Positions 47,492 through 58,061 of a DNA stretch of 64,000 bases are shown one piece after another. Position 1 is the stretch's first letter. Every line of letters begins with the position of its first letter. The position numbers and the translations under genes were made by a program. The stretch is from Litsea cubeba (Eukaryota; Streptophyta; Magnoliopsida; Laurales; Lauraceae), in NCBI GenBank assembly GCA_012931725.1, contig CM022945.1, forward strand, positions 99,703,951 through 99,767,950, given 5' to 3'. The notes beneath the pieces were generated by a model that saw only the letters and a program-made list of their open reading frames with translations, searched no databases and was not told where the DNA came from.

Positions 47492-49154
47492 GGAGTTTGA
47501 AGGTTGAAGGTCACTGCACTGCTGCTGGTTTTGGAGGGTGGGATAGAGAGACAGTGGGTGGCAATATGTGGATAAATGTACTTGGTTTTGAGAGTTGTTT
47601 TCAGATAATTTTGGGATATATGGTTTTTGACTACATAGACCATTGACATTAAGCCCAATGGGATAGTGGAAGTGGGAAATGGGATGGGTATTTGTGAATC
47701 ATGACAGGCTCCAAAATCAGCATTTGCTTTTGTGATTTGTCCTCCATGAGGTTTCTTAAATTTTCCTTTTTGTCTCTTGCCAATTGAAATATGATATTTA
47801 AGTGGTGGTTTGCCTCTTAGGCATGGGTTAGGGAAATGGGTTTAGGGCTTTAGCCATGTGAATGACCCATATGTAAATGTTATACGTTTAAGATACATTA
47901 TCATTTTTTTATCGAAATTACCAGTTTTGAATGAGTAAATGAGTATGTTCGGAGGCTTTAGCTTTGTTTGAGTGTTTTTTATTATTTTTTCACTAATTTT
48001 TCACAATTCATAAAGAATTAAGATATGAACTAATATGACTTAATGTTTACCATTAATATAAGAATATTGAACGGTTCATGGTTTTGGGATTTATTAGTTT
48101 TAAAAAAAAAAAAACTGGACATTTTAGATTACAAAATATGAGGCCTAAAAGAATGGAAAAAATATAAAATTGATTAATGAGGTTGATGAGAAAAAAATCA
48201 CCGTGAAATAGAATATACCAGCGTCTTTTTGGTTGAAGGCCATTAACGACAAACCCAAGTAGAAAGGTTTGGGGGCTTAAACCTCCACCAGATCTCAAAA
48301 AGTCTAAAAAAGGCCTACAAGTTTTGAAAATTAGTGATTTTTTACATTTGCCACCTCTCCTAAGATTTCCTTTTTTTTTTTTTTCGTTTTTACGTTGAGC
48401 CCCCTCAAGGAAAATTTCCTGCGTCCGCCCTGAAGGGTATTCATTCTCATCTCTCTCATTCTCCATACCAAATAGGGGAGAAGGTAGGAATGACATGTCC
48501 AAGTTGAGATGCTCCGCCCAACTTTAAAACACAAGGGCTCATATCTAACTAAAGTTTATGTAAGTTGTAAGTGCCTGGGCCGAAGGCAGCCTGCCTTAAA
48601 CATGATAAGCTCAATCTTGCCCATTAGTCAATCAGACTAGACCAAGCATTCAATATGTGGTTTGGGCTTTCTATCACTTATTTGGGCAAATTAGTCACTT
48701 AATCTATAAGTATAACTTATTCGGGTCTAGCTTCGAGATTCTATCTCTTAATCTAAGTCCTGCTCAATTATTAAATATGCCCGATTTTAGATCTAGGCTT
48801 GGTTCGAGTACTTAAACCTACGGTCCAGACTTGGCCCAAAGTGATGAGCATCATGGAGCAAGAGGTTCGATGTGCTTTTAGGATTTCTTTTATTTATTTT
48901 TTTATTTTTATGGAGTGGAGGTGGGAACAGAAGCATATTTTACTTAAAACAAAAACAAAGACAACCAATTGAAATAAAGTAAACACTTACAACCATCATA
49001 CAACCTTATTAGTTCATAAAACCTCATTAGCACTCCTAACCCCAACTTTGGCAAGGCAAGGCATTGCACCACGCCATTTATATTTTTAGAAACATAACTA
49101 TGCTCAAACCAATCAAAAATTCTAGCTAAATCAAGGATGTCCAAAATTACAAAT
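47492..49154. other. Intergenic region upstream of CPX1
   Basis: No credible gene. Open frames at 48053-48502 (minus) lack recognisable domains and run through a T-rich tract. The text around 48370-48440 (GAGCCCCCTCAAGGAAAATTT and GTCCGCCCTGAAGG) resembles transposon-derived repeats often seen in plant genomes. Confidence 0.5.
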
Positions 49155-49320
49155 ATTTTTTTTTATATTATAGGGCCTCTCGGTCTTACGGCCAAACTAG
49201 TTCCTACGGAAAATAAAAATAGCCCGAAAATCATTAGGAGCGGGTAAGCGGGGGGCAAGGGCCGAACTCGGGACCTCAAGGTTGACGGTACGTCATGAAA
49301 CCACTTGAGCCACTCGGGCT
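49155..49320 (-). mobile_element. tRNA-like SINE, minus strand
   Basis: Reversed, it begins AGCCCGAGTGGCTCAAGTGG (A-box-like) and continues to GAGGTCCCGAGTTCGGCCC (B-box-like). It ends in an A run (plus strand T-rich 49155-49164). The tRNA-like head, unrelated body and A tail are the classical SINE layout. The head is too degenerate to be a working tRNA gene. Confidence 0.65.
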
Positions 49321-49619
49321 CTTCTAATAGCCCAATCTTTCTCCCAATTAAAACTTAAAAGCTTCAACAACTTCTAGTGCATCTAAGTAAATGCTTTCTT
49401 AAGAGCCGTTTTTACCACATAAAGGGACATGCCTCACTTTTGCTTCTTAGAAGAAAAGCTCCCATCCTTTGAAGCACCTGTACCAAACAAAGTACCATTA
49501 CTAATATTGTATAGCAGAAAGTTGCCTCTCCATTTACCACACCCTCCCTTTCCTTAATACAAAGCGTGGTTCTAACCCTTGGAATTAGCTTTGACAAGGG
49601 CCTGCCTTTAGTAAAAAAA

Positions 49620-49805
49620 AAAAAAATGTACCCAGTCAAAGGGGCTAGGATCCAATTGAAAGCCCGCACACACACAGAAAGACAGCCCATTAAGTTGGAA
49701 AGGAGCCCGCACACGCGGAAAAAAAGCCCACACAAGTGAGAAGGAAGCCTGCACATGTGAAAAAAGGTGGTGTACATGGGATTTGAACCCTCGGCACCCA
49801 GCTAA
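49620..49805 (-). mobile_element. SINE-family element related to the one at 22374
   Basis: On the minus strand GGGTGCCGAGGGTTCAAATCCC provides a B-box-like word near the right end, followed by CACATGTGCAGGC. Several diverged repeats of GCCCGCACACGCGG-like text follow. The same CATGTGCAGGC piece occurs in the intron 7 SINE. Boundaries are approximate. Confidence 0.5.
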
Positions 49806-49809
49806 GAAC

Positions 49810-51316
49810 TGTTAAGGTTTATGTATGTTGCTAATTTGATAGGTGCACTATCACTTTCACCGACAACTGATCGCACATTCATGCATTGTAGTTTGGACCT
49901 TGAAATCTGGAGCTTAGACTTATATATGCATTTGATTTTCAAAGACTTTATCCTGCATGTTTTAGATCTTAAAATGCACTTTCAAAAAGATTAGTTCCTC
50001 ATGCATGTTTTTGGAAAATCAAGTTAGGCATCTAGGTTTATGATCTGCATATTTTTCTCATTTTTAGAATCATAATATTATGCATGATTCATGATGGCCC
50101 TGAGTTCCCAGTTCAACAATTCAGAAATTTCAAAATTTGAAATAAAACTCAATCAGGCCAGTGTACCCGATCGACCGGGCCCTGCACCAGGTCCACCGAG
50201 AAAACTAGTCGTTGGTCAATATGATCGTTGGACCCGTCAACCGAAAGGTCATGGGGTCGACCGGGATAACTAGCAGTTGGACAGTTTTTTGTATATAAGT
50301 CCAAATCATTCCTTTCTTTTGATAGGCTTGTTGGTTAAATCTTTGGAGCTGTTTTGAAGCCTAAGGAAGGGGAATGAACTAAGGATGCTAGAAGGGAAAT
50401 GGAAATCCAAAATGCTTGAGACAAAGGTATATCTTTCATGTTAAGTCTTGGTTTCCATTCCATTTGAAATACATGCTTGTTCAAATATTTAAAACTTCAT
50501 TTTAGCATAATTTCTAGCTTTGACTGAGTTGTTTTGCAAACATTAAATCACACAAGCATATTAGATTATTTTACAAACACTCATGTCCCTATCACATGTG
50601 TTTTAGTCTTTAAACTTTCATACAACTTGTGTGGCATGTCTTTCCAAGTTGTTTTGATTAACTCATGTAATTAGTTCATCACTTCAATCATAGATTTATG
50701 TGCTTGGTTTTTGAATGCATCAAGCATTCATTTAAGAGCTTTATTTTAGAAATTAATTGAAGTAAACACTCATATACTTTGAGCACTCACCTTAGCTACT
50801 TGTTAGTGTATGTTTATATCTTGTTTTAACTTTCATATCAGCCTATATTAGAGGCAAGTGTATTGAGCTTTAATTGTATCTCTTAAAATGTTTGTGTAAA
50901 CACTTATTTGAGAAATCCAATCTTGTAAAGGTTATTGCTTAGCATAAGAAAAGCATAGAGTGAACAGGTTATTACTTAGCCTAAGAAAAGCATAGTGTAG
51001 AGGTTATTGCTTAGTCTTAGAAAAGCTTTGTGTAAAGGTTATTGCTTAGCCTAGTTGAAAAGCATAGATAGTGGAAATCCGGTGGGGTGTTAGATCATAA
51101 ACTGGTAGTGGATGTAGGCAATGAGGCCGAACCACTATAAAACCTTGTGTTATGGTGATTATTGTGGCGATTACTCTTGTTAACTTCCGCATTTAGTTTT
51201 ATTATCATCACAAGTGACTAATTGGTTTATAAAATTTAAAATTAATCATATTTGGTCACTTGGTTGTAGCTCACCCTATTCAGCCCCCCTCTAGTGTTGA
51301 GGATCCCGGACTTTTA
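49810..51316 (+). mobile_element. LTR of the same family as 18355-20023, plus orientation
   Basis: It starts TGTTAAGGTTTATG and ends GATCCCGGACTTTTA. Near its end it carries GAGCTCACCCTATTC-like text and GAGGATCCCGGAC, the counterpart of the other copy. Middle parts share AAAGGTTATTGCTTAGC repeats and the CACTATAAAACCTTGTG to GGTGATTATTGTGGC stretch. A GTCGACCGGG-type cluster lies at about 50160-50275. Flanking pentamers do not match cleanly, so solo status is uncertain. Confidence 0.65.
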
Positions 51317-51319
51317 AGA

Positions 51320-52690
51320 GTTGTCACTCCTTACCACTCGGGTAAGGAGCCATTGCCGACTTTGGTAAATCTTGAATCACCGAAAAGCCACCTCATTCCT
51401 CAAAAGAGGAAATGTGGAACTTTTTTCTAATTCCTTCCTTTCAAGCATCGTCACTTTACCGAATTATATTTTTCCAAAACTACTTGTCATTTTCTTAACA
51501 AATTTCTCTCCAAGTACATTACCCTTCACAAACTCTTAACCCACCTTATTAAATCCATTTCATATCTAAAATTTAAACCATTAAAAATCATTGTCTTCAT
51601 TAGCTCTTGGCTAAATTTCACTCCACTTGGAGTTGCACCCACCAATTGAATCTTTTTATTGTAGATTAACAATGCATCTAAGTGTCAAGTTAAAAAAGTG
51701 AAATGGAAAGTGATTTTAGATGTGATCCCTCGAAAATCTTGAGGGCAGAGGAAATCTTAAGGCCTATATTTCAATAAATGAAGGAAGATTGTTATCGTGC
51801 CATCTGATCTTGGAGACCACCAATCATGCTATTTCACTACTAGATAGGAATGTGAATGTTCCATGTTTAGCCTCCATACAGTTGGCTTCTTTATGCAGGG
51901 TGAAAGGGTCCTTGAAACTATTTTCTTTCATCTTGTCCACTACATTGATAGAACCCAAATCCCAAACAACCCGAAGCCGAATATGTATCAACTATGGCAA
52001 AGTTAACATTTTGGCTAGGTGTGGCTGACCGAGTGGTAAGAAAGGTGTGTTTCTAGGTTGATGACATATGGGTCAGGCCTTGACGACGGTCATTGGAGGC
52101 CCAGAAATATTGGTCCTCAATCCTGGTATAACTGGCAAATGGCAATTGAAAAGACACCATCTAGATTGGAGCTTGAAACTCAAAAGTTGGGCTAGATGAC
52201 AAACAACTAAAAAGAAGGGCATTAAGCAAAGATGGGCCCAGCACATTGGAGATTGAAAGCTAAGAGTTTCCTTTTTTTAATTTAAATGTATGCCTTAGGA
52301 TTCCCATTGCACTTTTTTTAATCTCACATGTAGGTGCATTGTTAATCAATAATCAAAAGCTAAAGTATGTCAATTGGCGGGAGTGGAATGAAATTTAGTC
52401 TAATGAAGACAATGATTTTTAGTGGTTTAGATATTAGATGTGGGATGATGGATTCAATAAATTGGGTTTAAAGTTGGGGAAAGGTAATAGTGGAAAGATG
52501 TTTTTTAAGAAATAGACAAGGGTAGTTTTGAAAAAAAAAATGAATTTATAAAGGATAATTGAACAAAGAGGGTGAAGTGGCATACAGTGATTTGAGAGAA
52601 CTCATTGCTAAGGTCTTTGGGGAGGGGAGAAAGGAAGGGGAGGGGATCGTGAGTACTGCAAAAGGGTTGGATTGATCGGTTTAGTGAGTG
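51320..52690. mobile_element. Mutator-like element with long inverted arms (~300 bp), non-autonomous
   Basis: The left arm (about 51380-51685) and the reversed right arm (about 52310-52605) are clearly homologous. Shared words include AAAAATCATTGTCTTCATTAG, GATTAACAATGCA, CTAAATTTCA and TTATT-AATCCAT. The 600-bp interior (51690-52300) differs in texture, with a weak open frame at 51789-52028 on the plus strand and protein-like text on the minus strand. It could be captured host DNA, but I could not identify it. The outer ends and target duplication are not resolved. Confidence 0.6.
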
Positions 52691-53023
52691 TGAGGGGGTT
52701 GGATTAATTGCCGGAGATCCCAGGGGCTAAAAGGAGGTCTACATGAATGATTCTGAAAAGAGGGTGCACTAGCCTTATAAAATGTAACAATAATAATATA
52801 TTAAACCCATGACCTCTAGCTTTTTAAATACGACTAACCTAACCACCACACCATACAATACTTACACAGACTTATTTTTCAAACAATTTCTCAAAAATAG
52901 CTAGATGGAGTGGGGGCCACATAGGCCTTGCTCGTGCTTAGTATGGATTATTGTGCTAGTTTCTAAGAAGACATTTATCACCCTTTCATATAAACTTTTC
53001 CATTAGTAGTAGATGCGAGAGTC

Positions 53024-53090
53024 CTAATTTTGTGACAGCAAACTAAGACATTCTTTCTAATTTTGTGACAGCAAACTAAGACATTCTTTC
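53024..53090. repeat. Perfect ~33-bp tandem duplication
   Basis: The segment TTTTGTGACAGCAAACTAAG with its flanks (from CTAATT to CATTCTTT) is present twice in direct succession without a mismatch. Confidence 0.85.
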
Positions 53091-53789
53091 TCATTGCTAT
53101 AAATCATTCTGTGGTGCCTATAATTCAAACGTAAACAATTCAAGAACATTGTCACACCATTCTCAATCATCATAGAAAGATTCACTCTAAAGTGGAATTT
53201 TCAATTATAAAAGAAAAAAGTGGAACAACGAAACATGAATGATTTAAATTTCAAATATAGAACTCACTAATAGATATATAACTACGAGCATCTAAAAAAA
53301 TCTATATAGCATCCTCAATACAAGGGCATTGCGTGCTAGTATGGCCCAATAACTCCGCTTTACAAAGAGGTCATGATGGATTAGCTATATATATTATAGA
53401 TTGAGCTAATTGGACATTTCTGGCCATGCCATCTTTCATATCCTCCCATTGCAAATGGGGATGCATAGCCGCCACTATCTCGTCCAATTAAAGTGCCTGC
53501 TCGAGATCCGGTTTACCGAGTAGTTGATTTGATTGATCCAATCCCCTCGACAGTTCGATAGCCCTTCCACTTCAGGCCCGGCTCGTAACCTGTTTTCATA
53601 ATGATCCCGCACTGGCATCTTTCTTCATAATGATCTGCTAACTATCAAGGTCAGAGTTGGACTCGTCATGAAACTAATTCTTAGAGAATGTGTGTTAGCA
53701 TGGATACCACCAAAACTGCTCACTCAATGCGTGAAAGAAGTTCATTGTTCATGTTTCTCGAGTGAGTTGAGCTTACGAGCAAACCTTAA

Positions 53790-55144
53790 GGGGTTGTTTG
53801 TCTTTTATGCATGAGATATGTAAATACAATTTATACATGTAAATGATGAATATTCAAATTTTAAATATGTAACGTTTACACATGCATTTTTTTTTTTTAC
53901 AACGTTTGTCTAATAACACCATTTTCGCATTATTTACATATGTGATTTATTTTACCATGTTTGTTTCAAATACGTGTAAATGTATTAGATGGTTTTGTAA
54001 ATGATACTTATTATTCATTAAATTAAATTCTACAATAATGATTTAAAAAAGGAGACAAAAAGGTCTATTTTATATCAAAGTTTTTATTTGTATTTTAGAT
54101 ACTTCAAAAGAAAAATGTCTTTCAACATGAAATATACTTTTAGAAAAAATGCATTTCTATCAATGATCACCTTTACAAAAATGAATTTCAACATGCTTAG
54201 TTAAGAAAATATGAATTTATATTCTGATGGTTAAGCAAATAGCATTATTATTAATATTTTTATTAATTAATATTTAATTCAATATTGATCTTAATTCATT
54301 ATTCAATTTGCATAAAACTTAACCCATACATCTCACAGGCTTTATGCTAATATTAATCAATTATAGAAAGTTCTTACAATGAGTATTTTGTGGCTAAGTT
54401 CAATCATATTAAAAGTGTCATAAATTTGTTATGGTTAGATAAAATCACATTTATACATGATTTTTGAATGATGCCATAATGCTATATAAAATACATTCTT
54501 CCTTCTCTCTTACATTCATATATACATATTTAAATATTTTTAAAGTATTGCAATAATAAGGTAATTAACTAGTTAAATGTTAATATAGAAAAATTATTGA
54601 GATATTTATCTTATAGATTGTCACTTAAAATTCTTACTATCAATATGTTTTTTGTCCTATAGATTTTGTCCCTTAAAATCATTGGAGTCACTTTCATTTT
54701 CTAATATGTTTTTTTGTCTTACAAATCTTGTCCCTTAAAATCATCGATTTTGAGACCTCTTTTATTAGTATTTTTCTAATGCGTTGGAGGGGGGTTTCGA
54801 ATTCAGAACCTCTTTCACAGAAATGCCCCAACTTTGAGACCTCTTTTATTATTATTTTTCTAATGCGTCGGAGGGGGGTTTCGAAACGAAAACCTCTTTC
54901 ACAGAAATGCCCCAACAACCAACCGTCTGCCTCCAACAGGTATTGCGCATGTGTTTTGGTATTCTCCATTTCCCATCTCAAATAGGTGTTCAAATTTTGG
55001 TATGAAAATGGGCTCATTTTCACACCATTTACATATCTAATTTACACGTAAGATGGGTAAATAATTACAAACAAACATGACTGATGCATAAATATTACGC
55101 ATATTCACCATTTACGTATATTATGGGCGTAGACAAACGACCCC
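53790..55144. mobile_element. PIF/Harbinger-like non-autonomous element, TAA duplication
   Basis: The left end GGGGTTGTTTGTCTTTTATG and the reversed right end GGGGTCGTTTGTCTACGCCC are inverted termini. TAA flanks both sides (53787-53789 and 55145-55147). A 3-bp TWA duplication and a GGGG(C/T)xGTTTG end are typical of plant PIF/Harbinger MITEs. The 1.36-kb interior is AT-rich, has no transposase frame and contains a tandem duplication at 54749-54916. Confidence 0.7.
54749..54916. repeat. Two-copy ~85-bp tandem repeat inside the PIF-like element
   Basis: The unit runs from TTTGAGACCTCTTTTATTA through GGAGGGGGGTTTCGAA to CACAGAAATGCCCCAAC and is repeated with few differences. It makes parallel open frames on both strands, which I do not read as genes. 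Shorter repeats around CTTGTCCCTTAAAATCAT (54665-54745) precede it. Confidence 0.8.
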
Positions 55145-55157
55145 TAAATGACTATAA

Positions 55158-55555
55158 GGGTCTGTCTGTTTACATTAAGATTTTAAAATACATAAGATAT
55201 GAATACATAGAGATTTATGGTCAAATGAGCTCCATGATATGAAATGATTATTAAAGAGGTGAAGTGGGGATTATAGGGCTGCCACTGTGGATAGAGTGCC
55301 GCTCTCACAGCTCAATCTAGGGATCGATCCCTGGGTGAGCAGGTTTAGTTATCTCTCCTTGGCCAATAGGTCAATTGGAATGAGGAAAAAAAAGAAAAGA
55401 AAAATGTGAAGTGTGAATTATAAGAGGAGAGACGTAAATTATATAAGGTAGCAATGTAGATGAGACATTGACTTTCCTAGGATTTGGATTACTAGGGTAA
55501 TGGTGAGTATTCATTCCCCATCTTCCCTTATTCACTTTCCATTAAAGGGTAGGTG
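55158..55555. mobile_element. MITE-family copy (left), with nested SINE
   Basis: From GGGTCTGTCTGTTTACATTA through ATGGTCAAATGAGCTCC and AGGATTTGGATTACTAGGG it parallels, in opposite orientation, the copy at 57830-58058. The target duplication is not clear. Confidence 0.55.
55276..55405 (+). mobile_element. tRNA-like SINE with 17-bp target duplication
   Basis: The head has GATAGAGTGCCGC (A-box-like) and AGGGATCGATCCCTGG (B-box-like). The tail is A-rich (55384-55404). The flanks GTGAAGTGGGGATTATA (55259-55275) and GTGAAGTGTGAATTATA (55406-55422) match at 15 of 17 positions. Confidence 0.75.
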
Positions 55556-55559
55556 ACTT

Positions 55560-55745
55560 GATAGCCCTCCTTGTCCCAACTATGTTGGGTCGGCTATACA
55601 AATTTTGTTTCTCCATTCCGATCTATCTTAAGCCAAATCCCCAGATAAGTTACACTTCTTCATATCTATTTCTACTACTTTCATCAATGTCCTCTTTGGC
55701 CTACCCCTTCCTCTTGGTGGGCCATCAAACTTCATGGCCAGAATT
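55560..55745 (-). pseudogene. 3' end of another RTE-type LINE subfamily
   Basis: The minus strand reads GRGRPKRTLMKVVEIDMKKC, then NLSGDLA, stop, then EWRNKICIADPT. That last peptide corresponds to the C terminus WRRQIHIADPT of the full RTE element, and is followed by the same CCGACCCxAC text. It is a short, 5'-truncated copy of a distinct subfamily. Confidence 0.7.
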
Positions 55746-56993
55746 TTTGCATGTAATCGTCAAATATGTAAAACTCAAGTATATATGTAAATGAAAAGCA
55801 TGTGAAACAAATTTCATTGGTTGGCCTTTATAATCTCTTCACATGTGAATTTGAGTACATCTTACAGTTTGGTGTTTTTCAATAACTTCTCGAAATTGGC
55901 GATGAATTAAGATATGGGATTTGAAACCCTAGCTATTTTTGGCCTTCTGAAGAGAATGAACTGTTCGAATCGTGAAAATAGAGCCCACCAAAGTCCATAA
56001 TGGCAGTGCTTAGAGTATTTTTTTTTTTACAAATATCTCAAAGTCTGTGATGAATTAATGGATGAAATCTGATCCTATTGTCCTTTTTTTTATCTATTAA
56101 AGAAGAATAATGGTTTGGATCATGCATTAATGTCCCATAGGATGAATGTTACTGAAAACAAGGACTACCCCCTTAAAGAACACCTTTTTTTTTACTATAG
56201 GAGTACTATGGAACCAAACAATTATACCTTTTTTTAATAGATATATCACAATCCATGATGAGTTAAGCCCTCGAATTTGACCCCCTAGCCGTGTTTGGCG
56301 TTTAAATAAGATGAACGGTTTAATCATGAAAATGAGCCCCACAAAGTCTAGAATGATAGATTTTAGGGTGTAGACTTTTTCACAAATATCTCAAAATTTG
56401 TGATGAATCAATCGCTAAAATTTGATATCCTAGCCACGTTTGTCTTAAAATTTGATACCCTAGCCATGTTTGTCCTTCTTGAGATGATGAATGGTTCAGA
56501 TCTTGACATTGAGGCCCACAATGATGAAAATAATGAAAGAAATGACCCTACAGTTACAAGCCATGCCCAAAAACACTGTAGCTTTGTTTTTTTGTGAACA
56601 TTTTAGATACCTATGTGGGTTCTTTTACCATCTCTCTGGGTGTGAAAAATCAATGCGAAAATAAGATCATTTTCACATGTAATTTATGTAGGTGATGCAT
56701 AAATTGATTGCATCCAAATCTGATGGTGCATAATAGTTAGGCATGTACATATGTAAATGGTGTAACCAAACAACCACTTACACCGTTAGACGGTATCAAT
56801 AGGACTCTTTATTTCATAGTCTTCTTCTTTTGCTCAGCTTTGATTTTTCTGGAATTCTAAATAATTTCTTATTATTAAAGGGGCTAAAATTGAAGAAGTA
56901 AATGTTGAAAATCACCTTAGTAAACTAAGTGGCCAGGAGATTATCGGGACATCAACCTAGCAAATCAATTCTAGAAAAGTTTGTTCACCTCAC
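55746..56993. other. Intergenic repeat-like stretch
   Basis: A phrase around CAAATATCTCAAAxTTTGTGATGAA followed by TTTGAxxCCCTAGCC recurs about three times (near 55880-55940, 56225-56300 and 56390-56470). It suggests a diverged local repeat of about 160-350 bp. No gene is visible. Confidence 0.45.
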
Positions 56994-57008
56994 AATGTCA
57001 ATTTCCCA

Positions 57009-57707
57009 AACCAAACCAAACCAAGCATTTTTCCACTAGGTGGGGTCGGCTATATGGATTTGACGACGCCAATCAAATCTATTTAGGGCCATGTCCTCCG
57101 TTAGATCCATGTAGGTAAGGTCATGTTTAATAGTTTCTTTCCAACTTCTCTTGTGTCTCTCTCTCCCTCTCCTACTCCTAGCAATCTACATGCTTTCACA
57201 CCTTTTAATAGGTGCCTCCGTTGGAGGCCTCCTAACATGGCCGAACCATCTCAGTCGATTTTCTCTCATTTTATCTCCAATCGGTGCTATTCCTACTTTG
57301 CCCCTAATCTCCTCATTCCTAATCCTATCTCTCCTTGTGATCCCGCGCATCCATCTTAGCATTCTCATTTCCGCAACTTCCATCTTCTTGACATGATTAT
57401 ACTTTACTGCCCAACACTCTGATCCATATAACAACGCTGGTCGTACCGCCACCTTATAATACTTTCCTTTAACCTTGAGGGGGACTTTCCGATCACACAA
57501 GACCCCCGAAGCACTCCTCCATTTGGTCCACCCGGCCTGAATCTTATGACTTACATCAGTATCAATCCCTCCATCCTGTTGCTCCATAGATCCAAGGTAC
57601 CTAAAGTTTTCTTTCTCTACAATCTTTTGTGTGCCCAAACTTACTTCTATGCTACCAGGTGTTCTACTTTGACTAAACTTGCATTCCATATATTCCGTTT
57701 TGCATCG
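57009..57707 (-). mobile_element. 5'-truncated RTE LINE copy with 15-bp target duplication
   Basis: The minus strand carries the last part of the same RTE family as 23806-26994: CKFSQSRTPGSIEVSLGTQK, FRYLGSMEQQDGGIDTDV, RPALLYGSECWAVK and RWFGHVRR, then a GCTTGGTTTGGTTTGG tail. AATGTCAATTTCCCA flanks it at 56994-57008 and 57708-57722. The retained frame is longer and cleaner than expected for an old copy, but the endonuclease and catalytic reverse transcriptase parts are gone. Confidence 0.9.
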
Positions 57708-57829
57708 AATGTCAATTTCCCACAAGTCCAAATTATTTATGGTTGATGTGGTGCATTTATGTGGATAGAAAAGGAAAAAAAAAATCTTCACGGTGTGAGT
57801 GCACAATCAAGTGTTTTACACAAACATGC

Positions 57830-58058
57830 CCCAGAGAAATGAACATGGAAGATGGAAAATGAATACCCTCCATTATCCTAGTAATTTAAATCCTAAGAAA
57901 GCCGAGGTGGCCATCTACATTCCTATCTCAAATCTTTCAAATCTCACCTCATATCATTTACATTTAACCCCTTTTATAATAACCGGCGGAGCTTATTTGA
58001 CCATGAATGCCTAAGTGTGCATATCCTATGCATTTTAATGTAAACAAATAAGCCCTTT
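57830..58058. mobile_element. MITE-family copy (right), inverted relative to 55158
   Basis: Reversed, it reads AAAGGGCTTATTTGTTTACA, ATGGTCAAATAAGCTCCGCC and TAGGATTTAAATTACTAGG, the same order as the copy at 55158. The two may be the ends of one large element (55158-58058) that later received the RTE pieces, or two independent copies. Confidence 0.55.
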
Positions 58059-58061
58059 AGG

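Noticed and set aside
46888..47658. 256-codon open frame taken as a complete protein
   Set aside because: Its first 78 codons lie upstream of the TATA box and likely start codon, and its last residues come from the frameshift and read out of frame over the true exon end.
48053..48502. 149-codon minus-strand frame as a gene
   Set aside because: It runs through poly-Lys and poly-Phe encoded by homopolymers, has no known domain and no splice or promoter context.
49155..49320. Functional tRNA gene on the minus strand
   Set aside because: A-box and B-box words are present but the stems do not form a clean cloverleaf, and an unrelated body with an A tail follows, as in a SINE.
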